Assembly: GCA_903859215.1 (NCBI GenBank)
Contig: CAIOLW010000144.1
Coordinates: 1 to 64,000 of the forward strand
Direction: 5' to 3'
DNA: 64,000 nt
Source: an uncultured bacterium
Lineage (GTDB): Bacteria > Krumholzibacteriota > Krumholzibacteriia > LZORAL124-64-63
Below are positions 8,929 through 19,020 of the stretch, piece after piece. Below the pieces are notes generated by a model, which was not told where the DNA came from, made no database searches, and saw nothing but the letters and a program-made list of their open reading frames with translations. The position numbers were made by a program, and so were the translations under genes. Positions within the stretch are counted from its first letter, which is position 1. Each line of letters starts with the position of its first letter.

Positions 8929-10077
8929 TCAGGCCGGCGTCCGCGCGGCCAGCGGATCGCCCTTCACACGCGCCGAAAGGAACGGGAACGCGGTGGTGCG
9001 CGCCTCGACGCCCTTGCCGCGGATGTCGATCATCAGTTCGCCCGCGGGCACGCCGGTCTCGACCAGCGCCAGCGCGAGCGGCTTTTTCAACGTCGGGCTG
9101 AACGTGCCGCTGGTGACATAGCCCACGTCGCGGCCCTGGTACAGCACCCGCGCATCCTGCCGCGCGATGCCGCGGCCGGTCACTTCCAGCGCGATCAGCT
9201 TGCGCGGCACGCCGGCCGCCTGCTGGGCCCTGAGCGCCGCCACGCCGGTGAAGGCGTCCTTCTTCAGTTTTACGGCCCAGCCGATGCCGGCTTCCAGCGG
9301 GGTGATGGACTCGCCCAGTTCGTGCCCATACAGGCAGTAGCAGACCTCGAAGCGCAGCGTGTCGCGCGCCGCCAGGCCGATGGGCGCCACGCCGAGGTCG
9401 GCGCCGCGCGTGGCGAGCTCTTCCCAGACGGCCAGCGCGTCGGCGTTGGGCAGGTAGAGTTCGTAGCCGTGCTCGCCGGTGTAGCCGGTGCGCGAGACGA
9501 TCCACTCGCCGGACGCGCCGGGACACGTGAACGCGGTGTAGAAGTCCAGCGCGGCGATGTCGGCGTGCAGGTTGGCCAGGCGCGCCAGGCGGCCGAGCAG
9601 CTCGCGGCTGTCGGGGCCCTGCACGGCGATGAGCGCGGTGGCGTCGCTGCGGTCGTCCATGGCGACGCCGGCGGCCGGCACGTGCTTCTTCATCCAGGCC
9701 GCGATCTTGTCGTGGTTCGCGGCGTTGCACACGACCAGCCAGCGCTCGGCGCCCAGCCGGTAGATGAGCATGTCGTCGAGCACGCCGCCGTCGTCCTTGC
9801 ACATGGCCGTGTAGACGACCTTGCCGAGGGCGCCGCCGGTCACGCGGTTGGTGACCAGGCCGTCGAGCCACGCTTCAGCAAGGGGGCCGTCGACGAAGAT
9901 CTCGCCCATGTGCGTGATGTCGAAGAGGCCGACATGCTCGCGCACGGCCGCATGCTCGGCCAGCACGCCCTCGTACTGGACCGGCATCTCGTAACCGGCG
10001 TACGGCACCATCTTCGCGCCGTGCGCGCGGTGCCAGGCAGTCAGCGGCGTGGTCTTGAGGCCCGTCAGGTCGTCCAC
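8929..10077 (-). CDS. gcvT: Glycine cleavage system T protein (aminomethyltransferase)
   Basis: LKTTPLTAWHRAHGAKMVPYAGYEMPVQY...AVREHVGLFDITHMGEI; probable GTG start at 10077 after GGAG. Confidence 0.95.
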   Translation of the reverse strand: MDDLTGLKTTPLTAWHRAHGAKMVPYAGYEMPVQYEGVLAEHAAVREHVGLFDITHMGEIFVDGPLAEAWLDGLVTNRVTGGALGKVVYTAMCKDDGGVLDDMLIYRLGAERWLVVCNAANHDKIAAWMKKHVPAAGVAMDDRSDATALIAVQGPDSRELLGRLARLANLHADIAALDFYTAFTCPGASGEWIVSRTGYTGEHGYELYLPNADALAVWEELATRGADLGVAPIGLAARDTLRFEVCYCLYGHELGESITPLEAGIGWAVKLKKDAFTGVAALRAQQAAGVPRKLIALEVTGRGIARQDARVLYQGRDVGYVTSGTFSPTLKKPLALALVETGVPAGELMIDIRGKGVEARTTAFPFLSARVKGDPLAARTPA

Positions 10078-10144
10078 GGGAACATCTCCAGGGCTGGAGC
10101 TGCAGGATCTGGCCGGGACCGAGGCGGGCGCGGCCGAGGAGTCC

Positions 10145-10173
10145 AATCTAAACTGCGACCGGAGCGCGAACAA
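10145..10173 (-). promoter_or_regulatory. Candidate sigma70-type promoter of the gcv operon
   Basis: Reverse strand TTGTTC (10168-10173), 17 bp spacer, TAGATT (10145-10150), about 70 bp upstream of gcvT; imperfect consensus. Confidence 0.35.
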
Positions 10174-10227
10174 GCGATTCCGCAGGCCGGGCCGGGGGGC
10201 CGGGGAAGCGCCCCGGGGCGGGGTGAA

Positions 10228-13092
10228 TCAGCCGAGCAGCCCCCGGAGCATCTGCCCGGTGTAGGAGCCGGGACAGGCCGCGATGTCGTCGACCGAACCG
10301 GCAGCGACCAGCTTGCCGCCCCCCACGCCGCCCTCCGGGCCCAGGTCGATGACGTGGTCGGCGCGGCGGATGACCTCGCCGTTGTGCTCGATGACGATCA
10401 CGGTGTTGCCGTGCTCGAGCAGGCGGGCCAGGACCGCCAGCAGCCGGTCGACGTCGCAGAAATGAAGACCCGTGGTCGGTTCGTCCAGGATGTAGACGGT
10501 GTGGCGCTGCCCGCCGCGGGCCAGTTCGCGCACCAGCTTCAGGCGCTGCGCCTCGCCGCCCGAGAGCGTGCCGCCGGACTGCCCCAGCCGCAGGTAGTCC
10601 AGCCCCACGCCCTGCATCACCTCGAGCACGCGCCGGCAGGCGGGAATGTTGGCCAGTTCCTCGTGCGCGCGCGAGACGGGCATGTCCAGGAAGTCGGCGA
10701 TCGAGTGCCCCTTGAAGTGCACCTCGAGCGTCTCGCGGTCGAAGCGCTTGCCGCCGCACTCCTCGCAGGGGATCTCGACGTCCGGCAGGAAGTCCATCGT
10801 CAGGCGCCTGAGGCCGGCGCCCTCGCAGACGCGGCAGCGGCCGCCGTCGGTGTTGAAGCTGAAGCGTCCCGCGCCGTAGCCCCGCATGCGCGCGAGCGTG
10901 GTCTGGGCGAACACGTTGCGCAGGTGGTTGTAGAGGCCGGTGTAGGTGGCCGGCGTCGAGCGCGGCGAGCGCCCGATGGGCGACTGGTCGACCAGCACGA
11001 CGCCGAAGATGTCCTCGTCGCCCTCCATGCCGGCAAACGGCGCCGGGTCGCGGCGCGCCCCGTGCTTGCTGGCGGCCAGCGCGCGGTAGAGCGTCTCGTG
11101 CACGGCCGTGCTCTTGCCCGAGCCGGACACGCCGGTGACGACGGTCAACCGGCCGAGCGGGATCTCCAGGTCGATGCCCTGCAGGTTGCGGCCCCGCAGG
11201 TCGCGCAGGCGCAGCCAGCGGTCGTCCGGCGAGCGGCCGGTCAGCGGCTCGGCGGGCCCCTTGCCCACGCGCCCGGCCAGGTAGTCGCCGGTCGGCGAGC
11301 CGACCGTGGCGCAGACCTCGGCCACCGTGCCCTGCGCCATCAACTGGCCGCCGTGCTCGCCGGCGCCGGGGCCCAGGTCGAGCAGGTGGTCGGCCGCCAG
11401 CATGATGTCCCGGTCGTGTTCGACGACGATGACGGAATTGCCGCGGTCGCGCAGCGCGCGCAGCGTCTCGATCAGCCGGCCGATGTCGCGGTGGTGCAGG
11501 CCGACGCTCGGCTCGTCCAGGATGTACAGCACCCCGCGCAGCTGCGAACCGACCTGCGTCGCCAGGCGCACGCGCTGGCCCTCGCCGCCGGACAGCGACG
11601 ACGTGCCGCGCGACAGCGACAGGTAGCTGACCCCCACCTGCAGCAGGAAGCGCAGGCGGTTGCGGATCTGGTCGAGCACGGGCCCGGCCACCAGGCGATC
11701 GCGTTCGCCGGTGAACTCCAGCGCCGTCACCCACTCGGCGAAGCGGTCCAGCGTCAGCGCCGCGGCCTCGCCGATGTGCAGCCCGCCCACGCGCACGTTG
11801 AGCGCCTCGTCGCGCAGGCGGTAGCCCTCGCACGCGGTGCAGGGCAGCTCGGTCATCATCTTCTCGAGCGACTGCCGGATCTTCTCCGACTTCGTCTCGC
11901 GATGGCGCCGCACCAGCTCGGGCACCAGGCCCGCCCAGTCGCGCAGGAACGCGTTGTAGAGCTTGTGGTCCTTCAGGTCGCGGGTCATCGCCGCCGTCAG
12001 CCCGTGCAGCAGGCCCTGCTTCACGCGCGCCGGCAGCTTCGACCAGGGCGCGTCCAGGTCCGCGTCCATGGCGCCGACCAGCGCCTCGCACTGCACGTAC
12101 AGCCAGTTGGACGGCTTGCCCTTCAGGAAGGCGATGGCGCCGTCGCGCACCGAGATCGACTCGTCGGGCACCACGGCTTCGGGACGGATGGTGCGCAGCG
12201 AGCCGAGCCCGTTGCACTCGGGGCACGAGCCGGCCGGCGAGTTGAACGAGAACAGCCGGGGCTCCGGCGACGGGAAGCCGCGCCCGCAGCCCGGGCACGA
12301 CGACTGCTTGCTGTACCACGTCTCGCGCTCGCCGGCGCGCACGATGACCGTGCCCTCGCCCAGTTCGGCGGCGCGGTCGAGCGCCGCCCGCAGCCGGTCG
12401 GCGACGCCCGGGCGCCAGACCAGCCCGTCGACCACCACCGCGATGTCGTGGGACTTGCCCTTGGCCAGTTCGAGGTCGTCGTCCAGTTCGCAGAGCTCGC
12501 CGTCGACCAGCGCGCGCACGAAGCCCTGCCGCGACAGGTCGGCCAGCAGCTGCTTGTGCTCGCCCTTGCGCCCGCGCACGACGGGCGCCAGCAGGTAGAT
12601 GCGCGTGCCCTCGGGCAGCGCCGCGATCTCGTCGTGGATGTCCGACAGCGGGCGGCCGCTGGCCGGCACGTCGCAGTCGGGGCAGTGCACGACGCCGCAG
12701 CGCGCGTAGAGCAGGCGCAGGAAGTTGTAGATCTCGGTGACCGTGCCGACCGTCGAGCGCGGGCTGCGCCCGAGTCCCTTCTGGTCGATGGCCAGCGCCG
12801 GCGACAGCCCGTCGATGCGGTCGACGTCCGGCTTGGACAGCTGGTCGAGGAACTGGTGGGCGTAGGACGACAGGCTCTCGATGTAGCGGCGCTGGCCCTC
12901 GGCGTACAGCGTGTCGAAGGCCAGCGACGACTTGCCCGAGCCGCTGGGCCCGGTCACCACGACGAGCCGGCGGCGCGGGATCTCCAGGTCCAGGTTGCGC
13001 AGGTTGTGCACGCGCACACCCCGCACGGAGATCACTCCCCACGGGGCGTCGAGCGGCGGTCGGCCGGGCTGTCCGGACGGGGGCTTCGTCAC
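10228..13092 (-). CDS. uvrA: Excinuclease ABC subunit A
   Basis: 954 aa; [50 protein letters not shown] and paired ABC/Zn-finger motifs. Confidence 0.97.
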   Translation of the reverse strand: MTKPPSGQPGRPPLDAPWGVISVRGVRVHNLRNLDLEIPRRRLVVVTGPSGSGKSSLAFDTLYAEGQRRYIESLSSYAHQFLDQLSKPDVDRIDGLSPALAIDQKGLGRSPRSTVGTVTEIYNFLRLLYARCGVVHCPDCDVPASGRPLSDIHDEIAALPEGTRIYLLAPVVRGRKGEHKQLLADLSRQGFVRALVDGELCELDDDLELAKGKSHDIAVVVDGLVWRPGVADRLRAALDRAAELGEGTVIVRAGERETWYSKQSSCPGCGRGFPSPEPRLFSFNSPAGSCPECNGLGSLRTIRPEAVVPDESISVRDGAIAFLKGKPSNWLYVQCEALVGAMDADLDAPWSKLPARVKQGLLHGLTAAMTRDLKDHKLYNAFLRDWAGLVPELVRRHRETKSEKIRQSLEKMMTELPCTACEGYRLRDEALNVRVGGLHIGEAAALTLDRFAEWVTALEFTGERDRLVAGPVLDQIRNRLRFLLQVGVSYLSLSRGTSSLSGGEGQRVRLATQVGSQLRGVLYILDEPSVGLHHRDIGRLIETLRALRDRGNSVIVVEHDRDIMLAADHLLDLGPGAGEHGGQLMAQGTVAEVCATVGSPTGDYLAGRVGKGPAEPLTGRSPDDRWLRLRDLRGRNLQGIDLEIPLGRLTVVTGVSGSGKSTAVHETLYRALAASKHGARRDPAPFAGMEGDEDIFGVVLVDQSPIGRSPRSTPATYTGLYNHLRNVFAQTTLARMRGYGAGRFSFNTDGGRCRVCEGAGLRRLTMDFLPDVEIPCEECGGKRFDRETLEVHFKGHSIADFLDMPVSRAHEELANIPACRRVLEVMQGVGLDYLRLGQSGGTLSGGEAQRLKLVRELARGGQRHTVYILDEPTTGLHFCDVDRLLAVLARLLEHGNTVIVIEHNGEVIRRADHVIDLGPEGGVGGGKLVAAGSVDDIAACPGSYTGQMLRGLLG

Positions 13093-13140
13093 GCGTCCAC
13101 CATCATGTGTTGTCCGCCATCAAGCTGCCGTGGGCGGTGT

Positions 13141-13941
13141 TCAGCGCACGTCCTTCAGGGGCGCCGGCAGGGCGTCCCAGGCGGCGCGCTCGGCCTTGGT
13201 CAGGCCGTCGGTCCCTTCGAGCACCGTCGTCGCGATGACCTGCACCGGCACGGCCGGCGCCTCGCGCCCGCCCGGGGCCTGCTCGGCGGTGACGATCTTG
13301 TCGACGACATCCATCCCCGTGACCGCGTGCCCGAACACGGTGTAGCTGCGGTCCAGGAACGGCACCTCGTCGACGCAGATGAAGAACTGGCTGCCGGCCG
13401 AATCGAGGGGCTGCGCGCGCGCCATGCTGAGCGTGCCGCGCGCGTGGTGCGCGGGCGAGAACTCGGCCTTCAGCAGCGCCGTGTTGTTCGGCCCGGTCAC
13501 GTAGCCCTTGGCCGTGAGCATTGCGGCGGCCTGCGCCGGGTCCAGCTGCGAGTACTGCTGCCACTCCTGCTCGCTCAGCACGTCGCGGACGAACGGGCCG
13601 CCCGTGCCGTCGTTGTTCGGGTCGTCGTCCTTCGTCAGCGGGTCGCCGCCCTGGATCACGAAGCCCGGCACGATGCGATGGAAACGCGTTCCCGCATAGA
13701 AGCCGCTGCTCGACAGCTGCGTGAAGTTCGCGACGTGGTGCGGCGCCAGCCCGGGGTACATCACCAGCAGGATGTCGCCCTTCTCCGTCTGGAAGCGGAC
13801 GAACAGGGGCGCGGCAGCCTTGCCCGGGGGCGCGGCCGGCGTGGCCTTCTCCTCGGAGGGCCCGGCCGCAGCCATGGTGACGATGGACGTCGCCAGCACC
13901 ATGGCCAGCAGGACGCGGATCGCGATGGAAACGGGACGCAT
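13141..13941 (-). CDS. Peptidyl-prolyl cis-trans isomerase, cyclophilin type, exported
   Basis: Signal peptide; [69 protein letters not shown]. Confidence 0.93.
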   Translation of the reverse strand: MRPVSIAIRVLLAMVLATSIVTMAAAGPSEEKATPAAPPGKAAAPLFVRFQTEKGDILLVMYPGLAPHHVANFTQLSSSGFYAGTRFHRIVPGFVIQGGDPLTKDDDPNNDGTGGPFVRDVLSEQEWQQYSQLDPAQAAAMLTAKGYVTGPNNTALLKAEFSPAHHARGTLSMARAQPLDSAGSQFFICVDEVPFLDRSYTVFGHAVTGMDVVDKIVTAEQAPGGREAPAVPVQVIATTVLEGTDGLTKAERAAWDALPAPLKDVR

Positions 13942-14390
13942 GTCGCCTCCGGGGGCTCGCGGGCGGTCCGGCGGCCGCCTGGCGCGGGGAATGGATGACG
14001 CATCGGGGGCCGGAATCGGGCGCGAACGCCGGGGCTTCGCGTCGGTTCCCGGACCGACCCCGGATGATAACCCCTGCGGGGGGCAACGGCCAGCCTGCGC
14101 CGGCGGGCGCGGCGGCGGGGTCGCCCCTCGCCGAGGCCCCGGCCGGCCGTCCCGCGGGCGGTTTCGCGTCGTTTCCCGACGTTTCCCGTCGGGGCGCCCC
14201 GTTCCCCGCCGGGCGGCCGCTCCCCGCCCGGGCGCAATTGCGGTAAATCAGACGCCTATCCGTCCGATAAATGGAGCGAACCCCCGGGCCCGGCGCCCCA
14301 GGTCCGGGTGTCGGGCGTTGCCCTTTATCTAGCCGGCCGGACGCATGGATCCGGACGGCGACGGCACCCTCGAAGGCAGGTGGCACGCAG

Positions 14391-16469
14391 ATGAAATCCC
14401 GCACCCTGATGATCGCGCCGGTGTTGTGCCTGGCGGTCCTCGCCCCGACGCGGCCTGCGGGCGCCGCCCTCCCGGCCGCGGCCGCGAACACCCACACGGT
14501 GACCGCGCCGCTGGACACGCTCATCACCGAGCCGCTGGTCTCCGTGCCGGACCCGCGCTACGCGCAGCCCCACGTGGAGATCAGCCGGCGCGTGCTGCCG
14601 ACGGTGACCGGCAGCGCGGCGCAGACCGGGCGCCTGACGAAGCAACCGCCGCGGCTGGACGATCCCCTCGGCGCGGCCGTCGCCTACCGCCTGGCACGCC
14701 AGGCCGCCGCGGCCGACAACCCGGGCGGCGCGATGACCAACATGGCGGACGCACTCAATGCCGCGCCCGACCAGCCGCGCTACCGGATGTGGTCCGCCGC
14801 GCGCTCCGTGCGCATGCTCGACACCGCGACGCTGGCCAAGGTGCTGCCGGCGTCGGTGCGCAGCCTGGTCGACTCGCCGATCGCCCGCGGCCCGCTCGTG
14901 GTCGCCACGCACCAGGCGCTGCTGCTGGGCACCACCATCTTCTGGACGCTGCTCGTGGCCGCCCTGTGGCTCGGCCGCTGGCCGCTGCTGGCGCACGACC
15001 TGTCGGCCGCTTTCCTGAAGGACCGCCGCCACCGGCCGCGCCTGGTGATGCCGGCGCTGATCCTGATCGTGGCGCTGCTGCTGCGCCCGGGCTGGCTGGG
15101 CCTGCTGGCGCTGCTGTCGGTGCCGGTGCTCGTGCGCACGCGCGGTCGGCGCCACAACCTGCTGCTGCTGACCTGGCTGTGCGCGCTGTGCCTGACGTTC
15201 CCGAACTGGCCGCTGCTGCGCTCGGCGGTGCCCGTGATCGACCCCGAAAGCGAAGTCACGCTGCTGCAGCAGGGCTGCACGATGCCGCCGACGGCCTCGC
15301 TGATCAATGCGCTCGGCCAGCATCTGGCCGGGGCCGATGAGCCCGCGCGCAAGGCGCGCCTGCTGACCGCGCTGGGGATCCAGGAGGCGCGCCGCGGCGC
15401 GTTCGCCGCCAGCAACGAGCGCTTCGAGGCCGCGCTGAAGAACGAACCGCACGCGTTCGCCGCCACCGTCGGCCTGGCGAACAACCGCTACTACCTGGGT
15501 GAACTCGACGAGTCCGCCGCCGCCTACCGTGACGCCGAGGCGCGCTGGCCGAAACGCGGCGAGATCCCGTACAACCTGGCGCAGGTGCAGTTCAAGAAGC
15601 TGTTCGTGCCCGAGGCGACGGCCTCGCTGGACAGGGCGCGTCTGCAGGGCTTCGACCCGCCGCACGCCAACCGCGAACCCAATCCCCGCGGCGGCTTCTC
15701 GGCCGTGGTGTACCCGGGCCTGACGAACCAGCAGTTGACCGCGGCCTGCGCCTCGGAAGGCGCCGGCTACCCGCCGCTGGTGACCGTCTCGGCCTGGCGC
15801 AACCTGCTGGGCGCGCCGCCGGTGCCCCTGTTCCTGCTGGTCGGCGGCCCGCTGCTGCTGGGCCTGCTGGGCACGGCCTGGGCCGGCCGCAAGGCGCGCT
15901 ACGCGCACGAGTGCGACAACTGCGGCGCCCCGCTCTGCCGCGCCTGCAGCGGCGTGCACGACGGCGCCTGCCTGTGCGCCGCGTGCAACGAGACGGCGAT
16001 CCGCTCGCGCAGCGACCTGGTGCTGGGCACGCTGCTGAAGAACCGCGGCCGCACCGAAGGCCTGGCCTACTCGGCGCGCATCGTGCGCATGGGCCGCATC
16101 ATCCCCGGCAGCGGCCACCTGGCCACGGGCTGTTTCTGGGGCGGCTGGATGCGCCTGGCCATGGTCGCGTTCGGCCTGTTCCTGATCGCGGCGGCCTGGG
16201 CCTTCGACCCCGGCGCCGAGTGGAACACGCCCGGCCTGTTGCTGCCGAACGAGGCGATCAACCCGGCCTGGTTCCCGCTGCCGTCGGCCGCGTGGCCCGG
16301 CCTGCACGGGCTCCCGGTCGTGCTGGGCGCAACGCTCCTGGTCCTGGTCTGGCTGACCGCGCTGCTGGACGCCCCGACGCTGCGGCGTCGCCTGCACGAG
16401 CGCTTCACCACGATCACCGGCAATGCGAAGAAACAACCGGCCCGGCGCGCGGGCGCCGGCGCCCGTTAA
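14391..16469 (+). CDS. TPR-containing membrane protein with Cys-rich zinc-binding segment
   Basis: MKSRTLMIAPVLCLAVLAPTRPAGA signal peptide; TPR-like AFAATVGLANNRYYLGELDESAAAYRDAEARWPKRGEIPYNLAQVQ; CDNCGAPLCRACSGVHDGACLCAACNE; several TM segments. Confidence 0.7.
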   Translation: MKSRTLMIAPVLCLAVLAPTRPAGAALPAAAANTHTVTAPLDTLITEPLVSVPDPRYAQPHVEISRRVLPTVTGSAAQTGRLTKQPPRLDDPLGAAVAYRLARQAAAADNPGGAMTNMADALNAAPDQPRYRMWSAARSVRMLDTATLAKVLPASVRSLVDSPIARGPLVVATHQALLLGTTIFWTLLVAALWLGRWPLLAHDLSAAFLKDRRHRPRLVMPALILIVALLLRPGWLGLLALLSVPVLVRTRGRRHNLLLLTWLCALCLTFPNWPLLRSAVPVIDPESEVTLLQQGCTMPPTASLINALGQHLAGADEPARKARLLTALGIQEARRGAFAASNERFEAALKNEPHAFAATVGLANNRYYLGELDESAAAYRDAEARWPKRGEIPYNLAQVQFKKLFVPEATASLDRARLQGFDPPHANREPNPRGGFSAVVYPGLTNQQLTAACASEGAGYPPLVTVSAWRNLLGAPPVPLFLLVGGPLLLGLLGTAWAGRKARYAHECDNCGAPLCRACSGVHDGACLCAACNETAIRSRSDLVLGTLLKNRGRTEGLAYSARIVRMGRIIPGSGHLATGCFWGGWMRLAMVAFGLFLIAAAWAFDPGAEWNTPGLLLPNEAINPAWFPLPSAAWPGLHGLPVVLGATLLVLVWLTALLDAPTLRRRLHERFTTITGNAKKQPARRAGAGAR

Positions 16470-16481
16470 CGGAGGTCGACC

Positions 16482-17552
16482 ATGGCCCTCGAAGGCCAAC
16501 TGAGCGATTTCAACCTGGCGGAGATCCTCCAGTTGCTGGCCAGCCAGCAGAAGACCGGCTTCCTGCACATCGAGGCCGGCCGCAACCTGGTCTTCGTGTT
16601 CGAGAAGGGCGTGCTGATTTCCACGCGGGACCGGCGCAACCAGGAGCGCGACCCGCTCGAGAGCTACCTGCGCGCCTACGGGTGGTTCACGGACGCGCAG
16701 TGGAAGCACATCGAGTACGTGGGCCAGAACAGCTCGCTGGACCTCACCGAGATCCTCGTCTCGGAGGGCCTGGCGGACACGGCCGAGCTGGAACGCGTGC
16801 TGCGCGGCCTGGCCCAGGAGATGACCCACGCCGGCATGAAGCTGAACCGGGGCAGCTACCAGTTCAGCGCGTGCAAGGACACGCCGCCGGGCGTTAAGCA
16901 CCGCCTCAACGTCGACGTGCAGGGCCTTTTGATGGAAGCCGCCCGGCGCATGGACGAAGAACCGCTGCTGAAGGAGGACCTGCCTTCGCAGTCGATCACG
17001 TTCACCGCCGGCCGCAAGGTGATGGCGCCCGAGGCGCTGTCGCCCACGGCGCAGCGCGTCATGGAGCTGGCGCTGTCGGGCCTGCCGCTCGGCCGCATCA
17101 TTCGCCAGGGACGCGCCGAGAGCTTCGTCGTGCGCGACCTGCTGAAGAACTGGTGCCGCGACGACGTGTTGGTGCGCCACCTGCCGGTCGAAGACGATGC
17201 CGACGGCGTGGACGGCGGGCGCGGGCTGTCGCTGGCGCGCGGCCCGGCCCTGCGCTCGGCGAAGGCGGCCGCCGCCATCGCGCTGCTCACCGGCACGCTG
17301 GTCATCGCGCGCTGGGTGGCCTTCCCCCTGGCCACGGAGGACCCGGGCCGCGAGCTGCGCCTGGCGCAGCTGCGGCAGGAAGTCGTCACCGCGGCGCAAC
17401 TCTACCGCTACCAGCAGGGCCAGTGGCCGCAGGACCTGCAGTCGCTGGTGCGCGCCGGCCAGCTCGAGGTCAAGGTCCTGCGGACGGTCGAGGGTCTCGG
17501 CTGGCGCTACACGCTGCAGGCCGACCGCGACGCTTTCAGCCTGGACTCCTGA
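16482..17552 (+). CDS. DUF4388 domain protein with TM segment and pilin/GspG-like C-terminus
   Basis: MALEGQLSDFNLAEILQLLASQQKTGFLHIE (DUF4388/PatA N-terminal signature); C-terminal LRLAQLRQEVVTAAQLYRYQQGQWPQDLQSLVRAGQL resembles pseudopilin C-terminal region. Confidence 0.75.
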   Translation: MALEGQLSDFNLAEILQLLASQQKTGFLHIEAGRNLVFVFEKGVLISTRDRRNQERDPLESYLRAYGWFTDAQWKHIEYVGQNSSLDLTEILVSEGLADTAELERVLRGLAQEMTHAGMKLNRGSYQFSACKDTPPGVKHRLNVDVQGLLMEAARRMDEEPLLKEDLPSQSITFTAGRKVMAPEALSPTAQRVMELALSGLPLGRIIRQGRAESFVVRDLLKNWCRDDVLVRHLPVEDDADGVDGGRGLSLARGPALRSAKAAAAIALLTGTLVIARWVAFPLATEDPGRELRLAQLRQEVVTAAQLYRYQQGQWPQDLQSLVRAGQLEVKVLRTVEGLGWRYTLQADRDAFSLDS

Positions 17553-17569
17553 CGTCCGGGGCCCGAAAC

Positions 17570-17601
17570 GGGGCGGCGTTCCGGGAACGGAACGCCGCCC
17601 C
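17570..17601. terminator. Probable terminator hairpin
   Basis: GGGGCGGCGTTCC-GGGAAC-GGAACGCCGCCCC, perfect 13-bp stem followed by TGCTTGTTCCTTGCTTCC, just downstream of CDS ending 17552. Confidence 0.75.
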
Positions 17602-17718
17602 TGCTTGTTCCTTGCTTCCGGCCGCGAAACGGTTTAACTGGAAGCACGTCAGGCCCCGGCCCGGCGCGTCGCGCCGCCGCCCCGAATCCACCTTGTCCTT
17701 TCGCCCCGGAAGGCCGCC

Positions 17719-18942
17719 ATGAACGACCAGACCCCGGCCGCTGCCCCGTTCATCGTGCCGTGCAGCGAACGCGTCTCGAACCTGCCGCCCTACGTCTTCG
17801 CCACGCTGTTCCGCATGCGCGACGAGGCCGTGGCTGCCGGCCGCGACGTCATCGACCTGAGCGTCGGCAACCCGGACGTGCGCCCGGCGCCGGCGGTGCT
17901 GGCCGCGCTGACCGGCTCGCTCGAGGATGACAGCTGGAATGTCCACCGCTACGGCACCTTCAACGGCCTGCCGCGCTTCCGCGAGGCCATCGCCGCCTGG
18001 TACTTCGAGCGCTTCGGCGTGCGGATCGAACCGCACACGCAGTCGCTGCCGCTGATCGGCTCGAAGGAGGGCCTGGCCAACCTGATGCGCGCCTACCTGA
18101 ACCCGGGCGACGCCATCATCCTGCCGAGCCCGTGCTACCCCGCCTACTTCGGCGCGGCGCACCTGTGCGAGGCGGAGATCTTCGAGCTGAAGCTGCGCGA
18201 GGAGGACGGCTTCGTCCCTCGGCTGGAGGACATCCCGGCCGACGTCGCCACGCGAGCGAAAATGCTCATCCTGAACTACCCGAACAACCCGACCGGCGGC
18301 GTGGTCGACCTGGCGTTCTTCGCCAAGGCCGTCGACTGGTGCCGGACGCACCGCGTGATGCTGGTCAGCGACGCGGCCTACACCGAGCTGGGCTATGACA
18401 CGGAGAACCCGCCCCCGAGCGTGCTGCAGGTGCCGGGCGCCTTCGACGTGGCGATCGAGTTCCAGAGCCTGAGCAAGAGCCACAACCTGGCCGGCTGGCG
18501 CGTGGGCTTCGCCGTGGGCGCCGCCGAACCCATCGGCGTGCTGGCCAAGCTGAAGAGCCACGTCGATTTCTCGCTCTTCGGCGGCATCCAGATGGCCGCG
18601 GTGGCGGCGCTCCGGTACGGCGGGCAGACGGTGCGCGACAACCGCGCGCTGTACCTGCACCGGCGCAACCAGATGGTGGCCGGCTACCGCAAGCTGGGCT
18701 GGCAGGTGCCGACGCCGCCCGCCACGCTGTACATCTGGGCGCGCATCCCCGCAGCGTGGGGCGACGACGACTTCACCTTCGTGCGCGACGTGTTCGCCAG
18801 GACCGGCGTGCTGCTCTCGCCGGGCAGCGGCTTCGGCGTGCACGGGCGCGGCTACTGCCGCACCTCGCTGGTGGCGCCGGACGCGCAGATCACGAAGGTG
18901 ATGGGATTGCTGGAGGGCGCGGGCTTCGACTGGAGCCGGTAA
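17719..18942 (+). CDS. Aminotransferase class I/II (AlaC / LL-DAP aminotransferase-like)
   Basis: LSVGNPDVRPAPAVL..., LNYPNNPTGGVVDLAFF, SKSHNLAGWRVGFAVG PLP motif. Confidence 0.9.
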   Translation: MNDQTPAAAPFIVPCSERVSNLPPYVFATLFRMRDEAVAAGRDVIDLSVGNPDVRPAPAVLAALTGSLEDDSWNVHRYGTFNGLPRFREAIAAWYFERFGVRIEPHTQSLPLIGSKEGLANLMRAYLNPGDAIILPSPCYPAYFGAAHLCEAEIFELKLREEDGFVPRLEDIPADVATRAKMLILNYPNNPTGGVVDLAFFAKAVDWCRTHRVMLVSDAAYTELGYDTENPPPSVLQVPGAFDVAIEFQSLSKSHNLAGWRVGFAVGAAEPIGVLAKLKSHVDFSLFGGIQMAAVAALRYGGQTVRDNRALYLHRRNQMVAGYRKLGWQVPTPPATLYIWARIPAAWGDDDFTFVRDVFARTGVLLSPGSGFGVHGRGYCRTSLVAPDAQITKVMGLLEGAGFDWSR

Positions 18943-18987
18943 AGGAAACGGCGCCGGGGTTGCCGGCGCCGAGGCGCGATCACGAGG

Positions 18988-19020
18988 CGGCGGCGGCTGG
19001 AAGAGTCGCCGCCGTCTTCT
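18988..19020. terminator. Possible terminator between convergent genes
   Basis: CGGCGGCG (18988-18995) pairs with CGCCGCCG (19007-19014), followed by TCTTCT. Confidence 0.4.

Noticed and set aside
10081-10227. Glycine riboswitch upstream of gcvT
   Set aside because: Leader after the candidate promoter is too short and no glycine-aptamer-like motif was recognised; a covariance model search would be decisive.
8539-13998. 1819-aa ORF on + strand
   Set aside because: Antisense to gcvH, gcvT, uvrA and cyclophilin; low-complexity Arg/Ala/Gln/Val composition typical of shadow ORFs in GC-rich DNA.
16455-16466. GGGCGCCGGCGCCC palindrome resembling the dispersed repeat
   Set aside because: Lacks the CTTG/CAAG arms; different sequence inside the TPR gene end.
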